Source: Chromobacterium vaccinii (GTDB lineage: Bacteria > Pseudomonadota > Gammaproteobacteria > Burkholderiales > Chromobacteriaceae). From it: DNA of 64,000 nucleotides. Where the stretch lies: the NCBI RefSeq assembly GCF_000971335.1, contig NZ_JZJL01000011.1:1-64000 (forward strand), read 5' to 3'. Below the pieces are notes generated by a model. The model was given only the letters and a program-made list of their open reading frames with translations, was not told where the DNA came from and did no database searches. Shown here piece after piece: positions 1 through 8,715 of this stretch (position 1 is the stretch's first letter; the number at the start of each line of letters is the position of its first letter). A program made the position numbers and the translations under genes.

Positions 1-171
1 GTTAAGGTGTGGCCATGGTGTCCGGTAGAGTGCATGTTGTTATGCGGGCACGATCATGGCTAAGTGTTTGAAAGACATGTCGTTCGGGTATGATAATAGT
101 TATCAGCAATATCAATTGCTATACGGGTACTGACGTCCGAATGTACACAATTATGCAAGAAAAACAAGGGC

Positions 172-642
172 ATGGATAAATCAATAGAGCTTGCTGCTTT
201 GATTAGGTGCTTGGGTGACACTGATGATCCGATGAATCAACTTGTACGCTTTCATTCGCTGACCGAACTATATCTGGACGCCCTAATCTCTCGCAGTCAA
301 TCGGCTAGCTCTGATATGCCGAGAAATGGTTTTGTTTCTTATTCAAGAAAGCTTAAGGTGGTTGAAAAAAACGTGTTAATTAGCCCATTTTTGTGCGAGT
401 CCTTGAAAGCGTTGACCGCGATACGAAATGAGCTTTCACATAACCCGTTCGCATATGTGTCTGATGAAACATTAAACAATATTGTGAGACCCTTCCCGGA
501 GCGAGTTCGTAGAGTGAGAAATGCTCTTCCGGATGAAAAGTTAAGCCCTAGGCAGATGGCAATGGTTGTCTTTATTGAACTGACTACGTATTTATGGGGT
601 AAAGACGAGCATGCAGAGATGTTCGCAAACTACAGTGTATAA
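172..642 (+). CDS. HEPN-like domain protein, 156 aa
   Basis: No full-length family is recognised. Near residues 83-90 the protein has Arg-Asn-Glu-Leu-Ser-His, which fits the HEPN Rx4-6H signature (polar residue after Arg, His at the end), and the chain is predicted mostly helical. HEPN proteins include toxin RNases and abortive-infection effectors; others are inactive scaffolds. The ATG at 172 follows a purine-rich stretch (GAAAAACAAGGGC). Base composition is clearly more AT-rich than genes beyond 2.5 kb, which suggests transfer. The TAA stop lies inside an attC-like motif, so it may be a captured cassette gene. No nucleotidyltransferase (MNT) partner is adjacent. RNase activity is inference from one short motif. 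Confidence 0.6.
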   Translation: MDKSIELAALIRCLGDTDDPMNQLVRFHSLTELYLDALISRSQSASSDMPRNGFVSYSRKLKVVEKNVLISPFLCESLKALTAIRNELSHNPFAYVSDETLNNIVRPFPERVRRVRNALPDEKLSPRQMAMVVFIELTTYLWGKDEHAEMFANYSV

Positions 643-741
643 CAATGTGTTCAAATCGTTCACTATCGCTCATTGGGATGCTTCGCCGCGTTGCGGCTCG
701 CCACCCTTAATGGCTACTACGTTCTGCCGAAGAAATTATAC
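637..741 (+). repeat. attC-like (integron cassette) remnant
   Basis: Immediately after the HEPN-like gene the sequence reads GTATAAC, six bases, then TTCAA. This is the R''-L'' arrangement of integron attC sites, with the gene's TAA stop embedded in it as is usual for cassettes. The middle (about 673-711) folds into an imperfect hairpin with CATT/AATG at its base. The expected right core appears only as ATTATAC (735-741), one base off GTTATAC, and L' is not recognisable, so the site looks degenerate. A separate GTTATGC core-like motif lies at 40-46. No integrase is in the window. Confidence 0.35.
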
Positions 742-793
742 TGCTCGACGATTACGAGCTAGGCTGTAAATGAGAATGAGTTAAGATCCAGGA

Positions 794-1834
794 ATGTCAC
801 GAATGAATCTACTAACCAGAATATTTCGATTTCTTATTGGTGGCAAGCAATTTTCACCTAAAACTTCTGTCAAGGAAAGTGCCGGGCTAAGTCACAAGAA
901 AAGCCATTTCGAGCTTTCAAATGGCTGGCTCACCCTGATAGACCCGGATTTTTTCGGCAAAACATACCTGTCCCCCAACCAGAAATTGTGCGTTGCTTGT
1001 AGTGATTACGATGGTGCCGGTACTGGCGGTTTTCGAGAAAAGGGTTATGGCCGGGTTATCTTGTTCGATTGTCTTGCCGACAAGATTATTCACGAATTGT
1101 CCCATATTGCTCGTCCAGTAGACTCGGCGGTTGCAGATAATGGGGCATACATCGTTCATGATTCTGGTTTTGGGTCGGAACTTCAGGGTGATTTAATTGC
1201 AGTGGGGCGTGATGGATGTGAAATCTATCGCAGGCATTACACTTCCAATATTCACAATATTGGTCTATCGAATTGTGGTCGTTATGCTGCTGTTCAAACA
1301 TGTAATGCTCCAGGCGAGGATGGTAACCATCTTGAAGTTCTGGATTTAAATAGGCGATGTTCTATTTTTTTCGTACAGCCGGTAACCGGTTGGGCTGATA
1401 AATATATATTTGAAGTGGACGCAGATGGGGAGTTGGAGGCTTTCTTTGTCGAGCATGAACAGCTTGGTACATTCAGGTATGCTCGTGACGGAATGTTTCT
1501 CGATGTTGAGCAGTTTCTGGATGCTCAACTTCAAAAAGGAAATTTCAGCACAAAGATTTCAGCGGCACGCGAACTACTCAAGAAAGATCCGACACCGGCC
1601 AATGCTAAGAAGGCTTTGAACGCCGCTGATGCGGCTCTCGCAGAGGGAGCTGGGGAACGATCCGACTGGGGGGCCATTGCACACCGTGTTCGTGGCGAGG
1701 CCTACGACTTGCTTAGTCACTTCCCTGAGGCCCTTAATGCCTATGAAAAAGCTTTGGCTCTAAACAGCAAGGTTGGGGTACAGAAGAGAGCTGCTGCACT
1801 TCGGAAAAAATTAGACGCTAGTGGGGCCGTTTAA
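794..1834 (+). CDS. Hypothetical protein with C-terminal TPR repeats
   Basis: 346 aa, not recognised as a named family. The first 230 residues or so alternate short beta-like stretches with Gly/Asp turns, compatible with a beta-propeller-type fold. The last 90 residues are helical and contain a tetratricopeptide pattern (ALNAYEKALALN near residues 312-323), usually a protein-interaction module. No signal peptide or transmembrane segment is evident. The ATG at 794 directly follows CCAGGA; a start at 803 is also possible. Composition is AT-rich like the preceding gene, so both may belong to one acquired segment. Function unknown. Confidence 0.6.
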   Translation: MSRMNLLTRIFRFLIGGKQFSPKTSVKESAGLSHKKSHFELSNGWLTLIDPDFFGKTYLSPNQKLCVACSDYDGAGTGGFREKGYGRVILFDCLADKIIHELSHIARPVDSAVADNGAYIVHDSGFGSELQGDLIAVGRDGCEIYRRHYTSNIHNIGLSNCGRYAAVQTCNAPGEDGNHLEVLDLNRRCSIFFVQPVTGWADKYIFEVDADGELEAFFVEHEQLGTFRYARDGMFLDVEQFLDAQLQKGNFSTKISAARELLKKDPTPANAKKALNAADAALAEGAGERSDWGAIAHRVRGEAYDLLSHFPEALNAYEKALALNSKVGVQKRAAALRKKLDASGAV

Positions 1835-2468
1835 GGGGGCAGATCATACCGCTGGATGATATGGGCAACCATACATAACGGCTATGCGGGCGCTGAGAGT
1901 TCATGAGTTCAACACCGTCACCTTGAAAAGTCTAGACATCCTCAAGCAGAACCAGATGTACGAAAAACATTTCGGCAATGCTGGAAATAATTTCCTCGAA
2001 GCATGCCGCAGAATTGTTTCGACCGAAGCATCATCAAGACTTGGATGTCTGCTGGAAGCCCTCTTTGCTGAGAGCAATGTGCCGCTCCTTCTGGCAATCA
2101 ATGCTACTTAGATATAGGAATTATCGTAATGATATTGGTGACAAATCCATTTTGGCTCAAGCGCAGGGAAAGCCTTCTGGAAATTATCACTAGGTGTTAG
2201 GCAAGAATTTCTTGAGTATATTATTCCCTCCCGGAATGGCCACTCAGGGCAGATGCCGTGGAGGACCGCATGGGCCGAGAGGCGAGCGCACTCCAATGTT
2301 CAAGTAAGAGGTTACTTCCGATTACTGATACTGCCGATCGCAATATGGAAAGGGCCCTGTAGTGACAGGGCCCTTTCTTCGAGCAAAGCAAGATTCCGTG
2401 CTTTGACTATCGGAAGTTGCAAACTTTGGCTACAAAATTTCAACCTTTCCGATTTCTGACACCTGACA
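1835..2468. other. Gene-poor AT-rich gap
   Basis: No convincing gene. A 75-codon plus-strand reading frame (1884-2111) has no ribosome binding site or recognisable motif, and competing frames overlap it. GTTAGGC at 2196-2202 matches the integron core consensus GTTRRRY but has no paired arm that I can see. The only clear element is the hairpin at 2348-2377. Confidence 0.4.
2348..2377. terminator. Terminator hairpin downstream of nrdB
   Basis: GAAAGGGCCCTGT pairs perfectly with ACAGGGCCCTTTC around a four-base loop (AGTG). The A/T ends of the stem give short U runs on both strands, so it may act bidirectionally. It lies about 90 bases beyond the nrdB stop codon. Confidence 0.7.
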
Positions 2469-3551
2469 TCAATCCCAGCTCAACGCCCCGCCAGTCTGAT
2501 ACTCGGTGACGCGAGTCTCGAAGAAGTTCTTCTCCTTCTTCAAGTCGATCATCTCGCTCATCCACGGGAAGGGGTTGTTCACGCCCGGGAACAGCGGGTC
2601 CAGGCCAATCTGCTGCATGCGGCGGTTGGCGATGAAGCGCAGGTATTCCTTGAACATGCTGGCGTTCAGGCCCAGCACGCCGCGCGGCATGGTGTCCTCG
2701 GCGTAGGCGTATTCCAGCTCCACGGCTTGCTTGAACAGCTCAACGATCTCGGCCTTGAAGCTGTCGGTCCACAGCAGCGGGTTTTCCAGCTTGATGGTGT
2801 TGATCAGGTCGATGCCGAAATTGCAGTGCATGGACTCGTCGCGCAGGATGTACTGGTACTGTTCGGCGGCGCCGGTCATCTTGTTCTGGCGGCCCAGGGC
2901 CAGGATCTGCACGAAGCCGACGTAGAAGAACAGGCCTTCCATGATGCAGGCGAACACGATCAGGGACTTGAGCAGTTTCTGGTCGTTTTCGATGGTGCCG
3001 GTCTTGAATTCCGGGTTGCACAGCACGTCGATGAACGGGATCAGGAATTCGTCCTTGTCGCGGATGGACTTCACTTCGTGATAGGCGTTGAACACTTCGC
3101 CTTCGTCCAGGCCCAGGCTTTCCACGATGTACTGGTAGGCGTGGGTGTGGATGGCTTCGTCAAAGGCCTGGCGCAGCAGGAACTGGCGGCATTCCGGGCT
3201 GGTGATCTGGCGGTAGGTGCCCAGCACGATGTTGTTGGCGGCCAGGGAGTCTGCGGTGACGAAGAAGCCCAGGTTGCGCTTGACGACGCGCATTTCGTCT
3301 TCGGTCAGTTGGCCGGTTTTCCATTGTTCGATGTCGCGCTGCATGTTCACTTCCTGCGGCATCCAGTGGTTGGCGCACTGCGCCAGGTACTTTTCCCAAG
3401 CCCATTTGTGCTTGAACGGTACCAGCTGGTTGACGTCGGTTGTGCCGTTGATCACCTTCTTGTCCACCACGTTTACGCGGCCGCTGCCATGGGCGTCCAT
3501 GGCGGAGGGGGCGGCGGACGGGGCGGGGACGGCGTCTTCGAAATTCAGCAT
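2469..3551 (-). CDS. nrdB: Ribonucleoside-diphosphate reductase class Ia, beta subunit
   Basis: 360 aa, normal length for NrdB. It holds the diiron-tyrosyl radical that starts catalysis in NrdA, giving dNDPs for DNA synthesis in the cytoplasm. Visible signatures are Asp101 in the ADSLAANN motif, Glu132 and His135 with the radical Tyr139 in DEAIHTHAY, and the second carboxylate-histidine helix RDESMH. The ATG at 3551 follows CAGGAGCACCC, a good ribosome binding site. It is the last gene of a minus-strand cluster beginning with nrdA, and three small genes separate the two subunits. It probably shares the NrdR-controlled promoter upstream of nrdA, though an internal promoter is possible. Confidence 0.96.
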   Translation of the reverse strand: MLNFEDAVPAPSAAPSAMDAHGSGRVNVVDKKVINGTTDVNQLVPFKHKWAWEKYLAQCANHWMPQEVNMQRDIEQWKTGQLTEDEMRVVKRNLGFFVTADSLAANNIVLGTYRQITSPECRQFLLRQAFDEAIHTHAYQYIVESLGLDEGEVFNAYHEVKSIRDKDEFLIPFIDVLCNPEFKTGTIENDQKLLKSLIVFACIMEGLFFYVGFVQILALGRQNKMTGAAEQYQYILRDESMHCNFGIDLINTIKLENPLLWTDSFKAEIVELFKQAVELEYAYAEDTMPRGVLGLNASMFKEYLRFIANRRMQQIGLDPLFPGVNNPFPWMSEMIDLKKEKNFFETRVTEYQTGGALSWD

Positions 3552-3596
3552 GGGTGCTCCTGATTCTTGGTTTTGCCGCGCGGACGCGGCGGTTGC

Positions 3597-3818
3597 TTAT
3601 GCGGATTTTACGGCTTTTTCCGGTTGCGGGGCCTGGGCCTGCATGGCTTGGGCCGGCTGCAGCTGGCTTTGCCGGGTGATTTCAATGCTGCCGGGCGCGG
3701 ACGGCGCATCGTCCGGCGGGGCGGCCTGCACGCTGAGGGTGTGGGCGCCGGCGTCGGCCACCAGGGGCCTGCGGCCGCTCACGCTCTTGCGCAGCAGGTA
3801 ATAGGCGGTGGTGCTCAT
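3597..3818 (-). CDS. Small hypothetical protein in nrd cluster
   Basis: 73 aa, unrecognised. The start at 3818 has a good ribosome binding site (GGGAG, seven bases upstream), and the gene fits tightly between its neighbours (14 bases after the preceding stop, 45 before nrdB). This spacing supports a real gene. The protein is low in hydrophobic residues after residue 30 and rich in Ala, Pro and Gln, so probably disordered. No catalytic motif is seen. Confidence 0.55.
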   Translation of the reverse strand: MSTTAYYLLRKSVSGRRPLVADAGAHTLSVQAAPPDDAPSAPGSIEITRQSQLQPAQAMQAQAPQPEKAVKSA

Positions 3819-3832
3819 GGCGTCTCCCGCGG

Positions 3833-4228
3833 CTAAAAGCGCAGTTGCTGGGCCAGTTGGCGGATCAGCCTGCGTTCACAGGCCTCTTCTTGCTCCACTT
3901 GCTCCTGCAGCCGCCGACGCTGGATGCGCAGCGTCTGCAGCTGGCGGTATTGCTGATTGGCCACGGCCAGGTCTTCCTTCAATTCTTCGATTTCCTGCTG
4001 CAGCTCTTCCGGCTGGCAGTACACCACCAGGGTGTCGCCTTCTATCCAGGCCTTGCGCCACAGCTGGGCGCGGGGCAGGCGGCGGGATTCGCTGAAAAAG
4101 TCTTTCCACTCGTTGGGCGGCGCGGCGCTCAGGTGCAGGTACATGTTGAACAGCAGGAACTGCTTGTCCGGGTTGTGCGATTTTTCTTCGCAAAATCCGG
4201 TAATGCCGATGTTTTCAAATGTCTGCAT
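3833..4228 (-). CDS. Hypothetical coiled-coil protein in nrd cluster
   Basis: 131 aa. The N-terminal half is compact and of unknown family. From about residue 72 to the end the chain is a long charged Gln/Glu/Arg-rich helix with heptad-like spacing, a likely coiled coil. Translation starts after GGAGGG (ATG at 4228). It sits between the NTF2-like gene and the 73-aa gene on the same strand, so is probably cotranscribed with nrdB. A role in reductase assembly or regulation would be speculation. Confidence 0.65.
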   Translation of the reverse strand: MQTFENIGITGFCEEKSHNPDKQFLLFNMYLHLSAAPPNEWKDFFSESRRLPRAQLWRKAWIEGDTLVVYCQPEELQQEIEELKEDLAVANQQYRQLQTLRIQRRRLQEQVEQEEACERRLIRQLAQQLRF

Positions 4229-4289
4229 CTGACCCTCCCATGGCGCTGCCTGTTGCCGTGCCCGCCGGACCCGGCCGGCACGTTTCGCG

Positions 4290-4715
4290 TCAGCCGGCTT
4301 CGACTGGCGGCTGTGACGATGGCTGGGCCATCGTCTGCTGTTCCGGCGCGGTGTCGTATTGCACCACGCCGTAAATCTTCCATTGGCCGGCCGTCCGTTT
4401 CAGGTGGTAGCCGGTGCGGTAGCGCCAGGGCGGCTGGCCGTTGCGCTCCACGGTCCAGATCAGGGTGGCGCAGGCGGCGTCGTTGCCCATCGGCAGCACG
4501 CCTTCCACTTGGTGCGCCGCGCCGGCGAAGCCCTGGGCGCGGTACCACTCCAGCAGGGCCGAGGTGGTGGCGCGCAACGAGTACATGTCCTGCCAGCAGG
4601 CCAGGTCGCCATGGTGGATGGTGGTGAAGGGCACGGCGAAGTGCGATATCACGGCATCCACATCCAGCTGCGAATAGCCTTCTCGGTACTGCGCGAAAAA
4701 TGCTTCCAGGCTCAT
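4290..4715 (-). CDS. NTF2/SnoaL-like domain protein
   Basis: 141 aa. The layout is that of small cone-shaped NTF2-like proteins (SnoaL/DUF4440 type): an N-terminal helix with FFAQYREGYSQLDVDAV, a central strand and helix around residues 35-65, then paired strands ending in WRYRTGYHLKRTAGQWKIYGV. Such proteins bind small ligands or act as accessory subunits; the substrate cannot be told. The last 20 residues are a Gln/Pro-rich tail. It follows nrdA by 216 bases, across a hairpin repeat. Confidence 0.7.
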   Translation of the reverse strand: MSLEAFFAQYREGYSQLDVDAVISHFAVPFTTIHHGDLACWQDMYSLRATTSALLEWYRAQGFAGAAHQVEGVLPMGNDAACATLIWTVERNGQPPWRYRTGYHLKRTAGQWKIYGVVQYDTAPEQQTMAQPSSQPPVEAG

Positions 4716-4833
4716 TGCGGGGCTTTCGTCTCGTCATTGCGTCGGGGCATTGCATTTTTCCAGTCCGCCGCTATCCGCGCGGGGCCGGGGCTTGCATCCC
4801 GAAACCGCCTGGAGGCCAAGCGGCTTGAGGATG

Positions 4834-4917
4834 GGGAGGCTTGCGCCTCCCGGTTTGGCTTAACCTCGCGAGAGGTTTCGCCCATTCGGTGGAACGCCCC
4901 TTGCGGGGTGTTCCACC
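4834..4917. repeat. Cluster of three hairpins after nrdA
   Basis: Three inverted repeats follow one another: GGGAGGC/GCCTCCC (loop TTGC), AACCTC/GAGGTT (loop GCGA, 4862-4877), and GGTGGAACGCCCC with its complement (loop TTGC, one G-T pair, 4888-4917). The last could terminate or attenuate nrdA transcription, but no T-run follows it on the minus strand. The modular form resembles REP/BIME-type intergenic repeats. Confidence 0.6.
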
Positions 4918-4931
4918 CTACGAAATCCGCC

Positions 4932-7778
4932 TTACTGGCAGGATTCGCAATCGGGGTTGTCGATGCTGCAGAACTTGGCGTCGGTGGCCGGGGTGTTGTC
5001 CACCGCGGCTGCCGGCGCGGATTGCGCCTGGCTGGACACGGCGTTCAGCTCGCCGCCGCGGCCGGTGGACTTCTCGGCGCTGGTGGCGGCCAGGGTGCGC
5101 AGGTAGTAGGTGGTCTTCAGGCCGCGCAGCCAGGCGTGCTTGTACAGCTCGTCCAGTTTCTTGCCGGAAGCGCCGGCCATGTACAGGTTCAGCGACTGCG
5201 CCTGGTCGATCCACTTCTGGCGGCGGGAGGCCGCTTCCACCAGCCATTTCGGGTCCACTTCGAAGGCGGTGGCGTAGATGGCTTTCAGTTCGGCCGGCAC
5301 GCGGTCGATCTGGCCCAGGCTGCCGTCGAAGTATTTCAGGTCGGCCACCATCACTTCATCCCACAGGCCGGCGGCTTTCAGATCGCGCACCAGGTATTCG
5401 TTGGTGACGGTGAATTCGCCGGACAGGTTGGATTTCACGAACAGGTTCTGGTAGGTCGGCTCGATGCTCGCGGACACGCCGATGATGTTGGCGATGGTCG
5501 CGGTCGGGGCGATGGCCAGGCAGTTGCTGTTGCGCATGCCGTGCTGCTTGATGCGGTCGCGCAGCTTGTTCCAGTCCATGCGCTCGGTGCGGTCCACTTC
5601 CAGGTAGCCGCCGCGCTCGGCCGCCAGCAGGTTGATGCTGTCGTGCGGCAGCACGCCGCGGTCCCACAGGCTGCCGCTGTACGACGGGTAGCGGCCGCGC
5701 TCTTCGGCCAGCTCGGTGGAGGCCAGGTAGGCGAAGTAAGCGACCATTTCCATGGATTCGTCGGCGAATTCCACAGCGGCGTTGGAGCCGTACGGCACAC
5801 GCTTGATGTGCAGGCAGTCCTGGAAGCCCATGATGCCCATGCCCACCGGACGGTGCTTCAGGTTGGAGTTGCGCGCCTTCTTCACCGGGTAGAAGTTGAT
5901 GTCGATCACGTTGTCCAGCATGCGCAGCGCGGTGCGGATGGTGCGCTGCAGCTTGTCGGCGTCCAGGCTGCCGTCTTCCTTCAGGTGCGCGGACAGATTC
6001 ACGGAACCCAGGTTGCAGACGGCGATTTCGTCGTCATTGGTGTTCAGCGTGATCTCGGTGCACAGGTTGGAGCTGTGAACCACGCCCATGTGCTGCTGCG
6101 GGCTGCGGATGTTGCACGGGTCCTTGAAGGTGACCCACGGGTGGCCGGTTTCGAACAGCATGGTCAGCATCTTGCGCCACAGGCTCAGGGCCGGAATGCG
6201 CTTGTGCACCTTCAGCTCGCCGCGCGCGCCCTTGGCTTCGTAGGCGGTGTAGGCCTTTTCGAATGCCTGGCCGTACAGGTCGTGCAGGTCCGGAGTTTCG
6301 GACGGGGAGAACAGGCTCCACTCGCCGCCTTCCATCACGCGCTTCATGAACAGGTCCGGAATCCAGTTGGCGGTGTTCATGTCGTGGGTGCGGCGGCGGT
6401 CGTCGCCGGTGTTCTTGCGCAGCTCGAGGAATTCCTCGATGTCGGCGTGCCAGGTTTCCAGGTAGGCGCAGACGGCGCCCTTGCGCTTGCCGCCCTGGTT
6501 CACGGCGACGGCGGTGTCGTTCACCACTTTCAGGAACGGCACCACGCCTTGCGATTTGCCGTTGGTGCCCTTGATGTGCGAGCCCATGGCGCGCACCGGG
6601 GTCCAGTCGTTGCCCAGGCCGCCGGCGAACTTCGACAGCAGCGCGTTTTCCTTGATGCCTTCGTAGATGCCATCCAGATCATCCGCGATGGTGGTCAGGT
6701 AGCAGCTGGACAACTGGCTGCGGCGGGTGCCGGAGTTGAACAGCGTCGGGGTGGACGACATGAAGTCGAAGCTGGACAGCACGTTGTAGAACTCGATGGC
6801 GCGGTCTTCGCGGTGCACTTCGTTCAGCGCCAGGCCCATGGCGACGCGCATGTAGAAAGCCTGCGGCATTTCGATGCGGGTGCCGTCCACGTGCAGGAAG
6901 TAGCGGTCGTACAGGGTTTGCAGGCCCAGGTAGCCGAATTGCAGGTCGCGTTCGGCGTCCAGCGCCGCGCCCAGCTTTTTCAGGTCGTATTCGGCCAGCT
7001 TTTCGTCCAGCAGCTCGGCGGCGATGCCCTTCTTGATGTAGTCGGCGAAGTAGGGCGCGTATTGCTTGCCCATTTCGTCCTGGCTCACGGCTTCGCCCAG
7101 GATTTCCAGGCGGATGTTGCCCATCAGCAGGCGCGCGGTCACGTAATCGTAGGCCGGATCCAGCTCGATCATCGAGCGGGCGGCCAGGATGGCGGACTTG
7201 CCCACTTCTTCTTCCGGCACGCCGTCGTAGATGTTCTTCAGGGTTTCGGCCAGGATGGCGTCCACGTCGATGCCGGCCAGGTTCTTGCTGGCGGCTTCGA
7301 TGTTGGCGCGCAGGCGGGCCACGTCCAGCGGCAGCTTGCGGCCGTCCTTGCGCAGCACGTTGATTTGCACGCTGGTCAGCGCTTCGCCGCGGGCGGCGCG
7401 CTCTTGCGAGCGTTGTTCGCGGTACAGCACGTAGGCGCGGGCCACGTCGTGCTCGCCAAAGCGCATCAGCGACAGTTCAACCTGGTCCTGGATGTCTTCG
7501 ATGTGGATGGCGCCGCCTTCGGGCTTGCGGCGCATCAGCGCGTTGACCACCTGTTCGGTCAGCTGGGCCACCTTGTCGCGGATGCTGGCGGAGGTGGCGC
7601 CTTGATGTCCCATCACCGCCAGGAAGGCCTTGGTCATGGCGATGGAGATCTTGACGGGCTCGAACGGCACCACCGCGCCATTGCGTCGGATGGTTTTGTA
7701 CAGGCTGAAGTCGGCTTGCGGCGCTGCTGCGCGGCCGAGTTCCGCGGCGGTTTGCCCTTCAAAGGTGGTCAGTTGCAT
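4932..7778 (-). CDS. nrdA: Ribonucleoside-diphosphate reductase class Ia, alpha subunit
   Basis: 948 aa. Catalytic subunit that reduces ribonucleoside diphosphates together with NrdB. It is longer than the roughly 760-residue enterobacterial enzyme because the N-terminus carries two ATP-cone-like regulatory regions (about residues 22-125 and 130-230). The catalytic barrel shows the SNLCTEI motif, and the C-terminal tail ends DCESCQ with the redox pair Cys944/Cys947. I chose the ATG at 7778 because CGAGGGA precedes it; an in-frame extension to 7889 would have no such site and would run through the promoter. It lies downstream of two NrdR-type boxes. Confidence 0.96.
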   Translation of the reverse strand: MQLTTFEGQTAAELGRAAAPQADFSLYKTIRRNGAVVPFEPVKISIAMTKAFLAVMGHQGATSASIRDKVAQLTEQVVNALMRRKPEGGAIHIEDIQDQVELSLMRFGEHDVARAYVLYREQRSQERAARGEALTSVQINVLRKDGRKLPLDVARLRANIEAASKNLAGIDVDAILAETLKNIYDGVPEEEVGKSAILAARSMIELDPAYDYVTARLLMGNIRLEILGEAVSQDEMGKQYAPYFADYIKKGIAAELLDEKLAEYDLKKLGAALDAERDLQFGYLGLQTLYDRYFLHVDGTRIEMPQAFYMRVAMGLALNEVHREDRAIEFYNVLSSFDFMSSTPTLFNSGTRRSQLSSCYLTTIADDLDGIYEGIKENALLSKFAGGLGNDWTPVRAMGSHIKGTNGKSQGVVPFLKVVNDTAVAVNQGGKRKGAVCAYLETWHADIEEFLELRKNTGDDRRRTHDMNTANWIPDLFMKRVMEGGEWSLFSPSETPDLHDLYGQAFEKAYTAYEAKGARGELKVHKRIPALSLWRKMLTMLFETGHPWVTFKDPCNIRSPQQHMGVVHSSNLCTEITLNTNDDEIAVCNLGSVNLSAHLKEDGSLDADKLQRTIRTALRMLDNVIDINFYPVKKARNSNLKHRPVGMGIMGFQDCLHIKRVPYGSNAAVEFADESMEMVAYFAYLASTELAEERGRYPSYSGSLWDRGVLPHDSINLLAAERGGYLEVDRTERMDWNKLRDRIKQHGMRNSNCLAIAPTATIANIIGVSASIEPTYQNLFVKSNLSGEFTVTNEYLVRDLKAAGLWDEVMVADLKYFDGSLGQIDRVPAELKAIYATAFEVDPKWLVEAASRRQKWIDQAQSLNLYMAGASGKKLDELYKHAWLRGLKTTYYLRTLAATSAEKSTGRGGELNAVSSQAQSAPAAAVDNTPATDAKFCSIDNPDCESCQ

Positions 7779-7883
7779 GTATCCCTCGATAAAGAGAAGT
7801 TTACGTCCGGCTGCGCTGCGTTCTTGAGGACAGGTCAGCTTGTGGACAATTCTGTTGAAAAGCTGTGTGCGGGCTGTGGGTAA

Positions 7884-7931
7884 ACACAAGATGTACCGTC
7901 AGCACCGTCAAATCTGCCCAAATTCTAGTGG
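7884..7931 (-). promoter_or_regulatory. Tandem NrdR boxes upstream of nrdA
   Basis: Two 16-base sites (7884-7899 and 7916-7931) lie exactly 32 bases apart, three helical turns, as in known NrdR operators. Read on the minus strand, the gene-proximal site (ACGGTACATCTTGTGT) matches the NrdR consensus at about 13 of 16 positions; the distal site, beginning CCACTAGAATTTG, is weaker. NrdR represses reductase genes when ATP/dATP signals sufficiency. The location, about 105 bases before the nrdA start codon, fits. Confidence 0.6.
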
Positions 7932-8715
7932 TGGGGGGGATGTAGTTCAAGTCTTGACTTTGGCCGGGAATCTGGCCGCGGGGAGGAAAGCCGCGCCGTT
8001 ATTGGCTTTGCGGGGCGGGAAAATTTTTGGCGGATAAAATGGCGCGCGGATGCGGCTGTCAGAAAATTGCAGGAAACGCTGGATACGCTAGCAGCTGTTG
8101 CCCATGATTGGACGGCCACAAGATGTTGTAGACATGCACTGTTGCGTGGCCGCTACGACCATGGCGTGAAAGTTGCGGGCGCGGCGATGCCGGCGCGAGA
8201 CGGCATGCCGGGCTTGTGGTGGGAGGCTGGCTTTCTTCCGGCGCTGCGCGGAGGAGCTGTTGTCCAAGTTGCTGGATGGCCTGATGAGCTGGCGAATGGC
8301 AGGCTCCCGGCGGCGCGCCGGCGCCTTGGGAGGTGTCTGGTCAGCGGCATGGAAGAGGGGAGCATCGTTCTTGATGCCGGCGGTACGGTTGCGCGTGACC
8401 CCGCTCGCGGGCCTGCGTTGATGGCGCGGGCCTGGAATGGATCCATTTAACGTGGCAATGAGCGGCGGGGTAGCCGCCGCTCTGGATTGCCAAACATCCT
8501 GATAAGGAATGGCTGAGTTTGCGCAAGGGATTGAAATAACTTCGCCGGCCATTGAAATATGCTTGAGGCTGGTTATTGCCAGTCAAGCAACGGGCGGCGT
8601 TTTCCGCGGGTAATGCGGTTATGGCGGCGCAGCAACACGCCGAGGCGTTTCCTGTTCGGAAATCATCACTCCCTTGGTATTGCTTGAACACCTTGCCGGC
8701 AAAGGCCGCGCGATA
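7932..8715. other. Intergenic stretch without a supported gene
   Basis: Overlapping reading frames on both strands (for example 8067-8450 plus and 8088-8552 minus) have no recognisable domain or clear ribosome binding site, and none is favoured. The stretch may hold decayed coding sequence. It contains the inverted repeat at 8454-8491. Confidence 0.4.
8454..8491. repeat. Two-step inverted repeat
   Basis: GGCAAT pairs with ATTGCC at the outer ends and AGCGGCGG with CCGCCGCT inside. No T-run follows on either strand, so it is not a classical terminator. It may be a REP-like element or the distal end of the lectin-like gene's transcript. Confidence 0.5.

Noticed and set aside
1-63. Open frame entering from the left edge and ending at 63
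   Set aside because: Twenty codons are too few to judge, and it may be intergenic.
1884-2111. 75-codon frame after the TPR gene
   Set aside because: No ribosome site or motif and overlapping frames on both strands; listed only in the gap.
4359-7883. A 1174-codon open frame antisense to nrdA
   Set aside because: It is a shadow of a GC-rich gene; the protein is compositionally odd (Val/Gly/His-rich), and nrdA on the other strand has all catalytic motifs.
8067-8552. Frames on both strands in the nrdA-lectin gap
   Set aside because: They conflict with each other and neither resembles a known protein.
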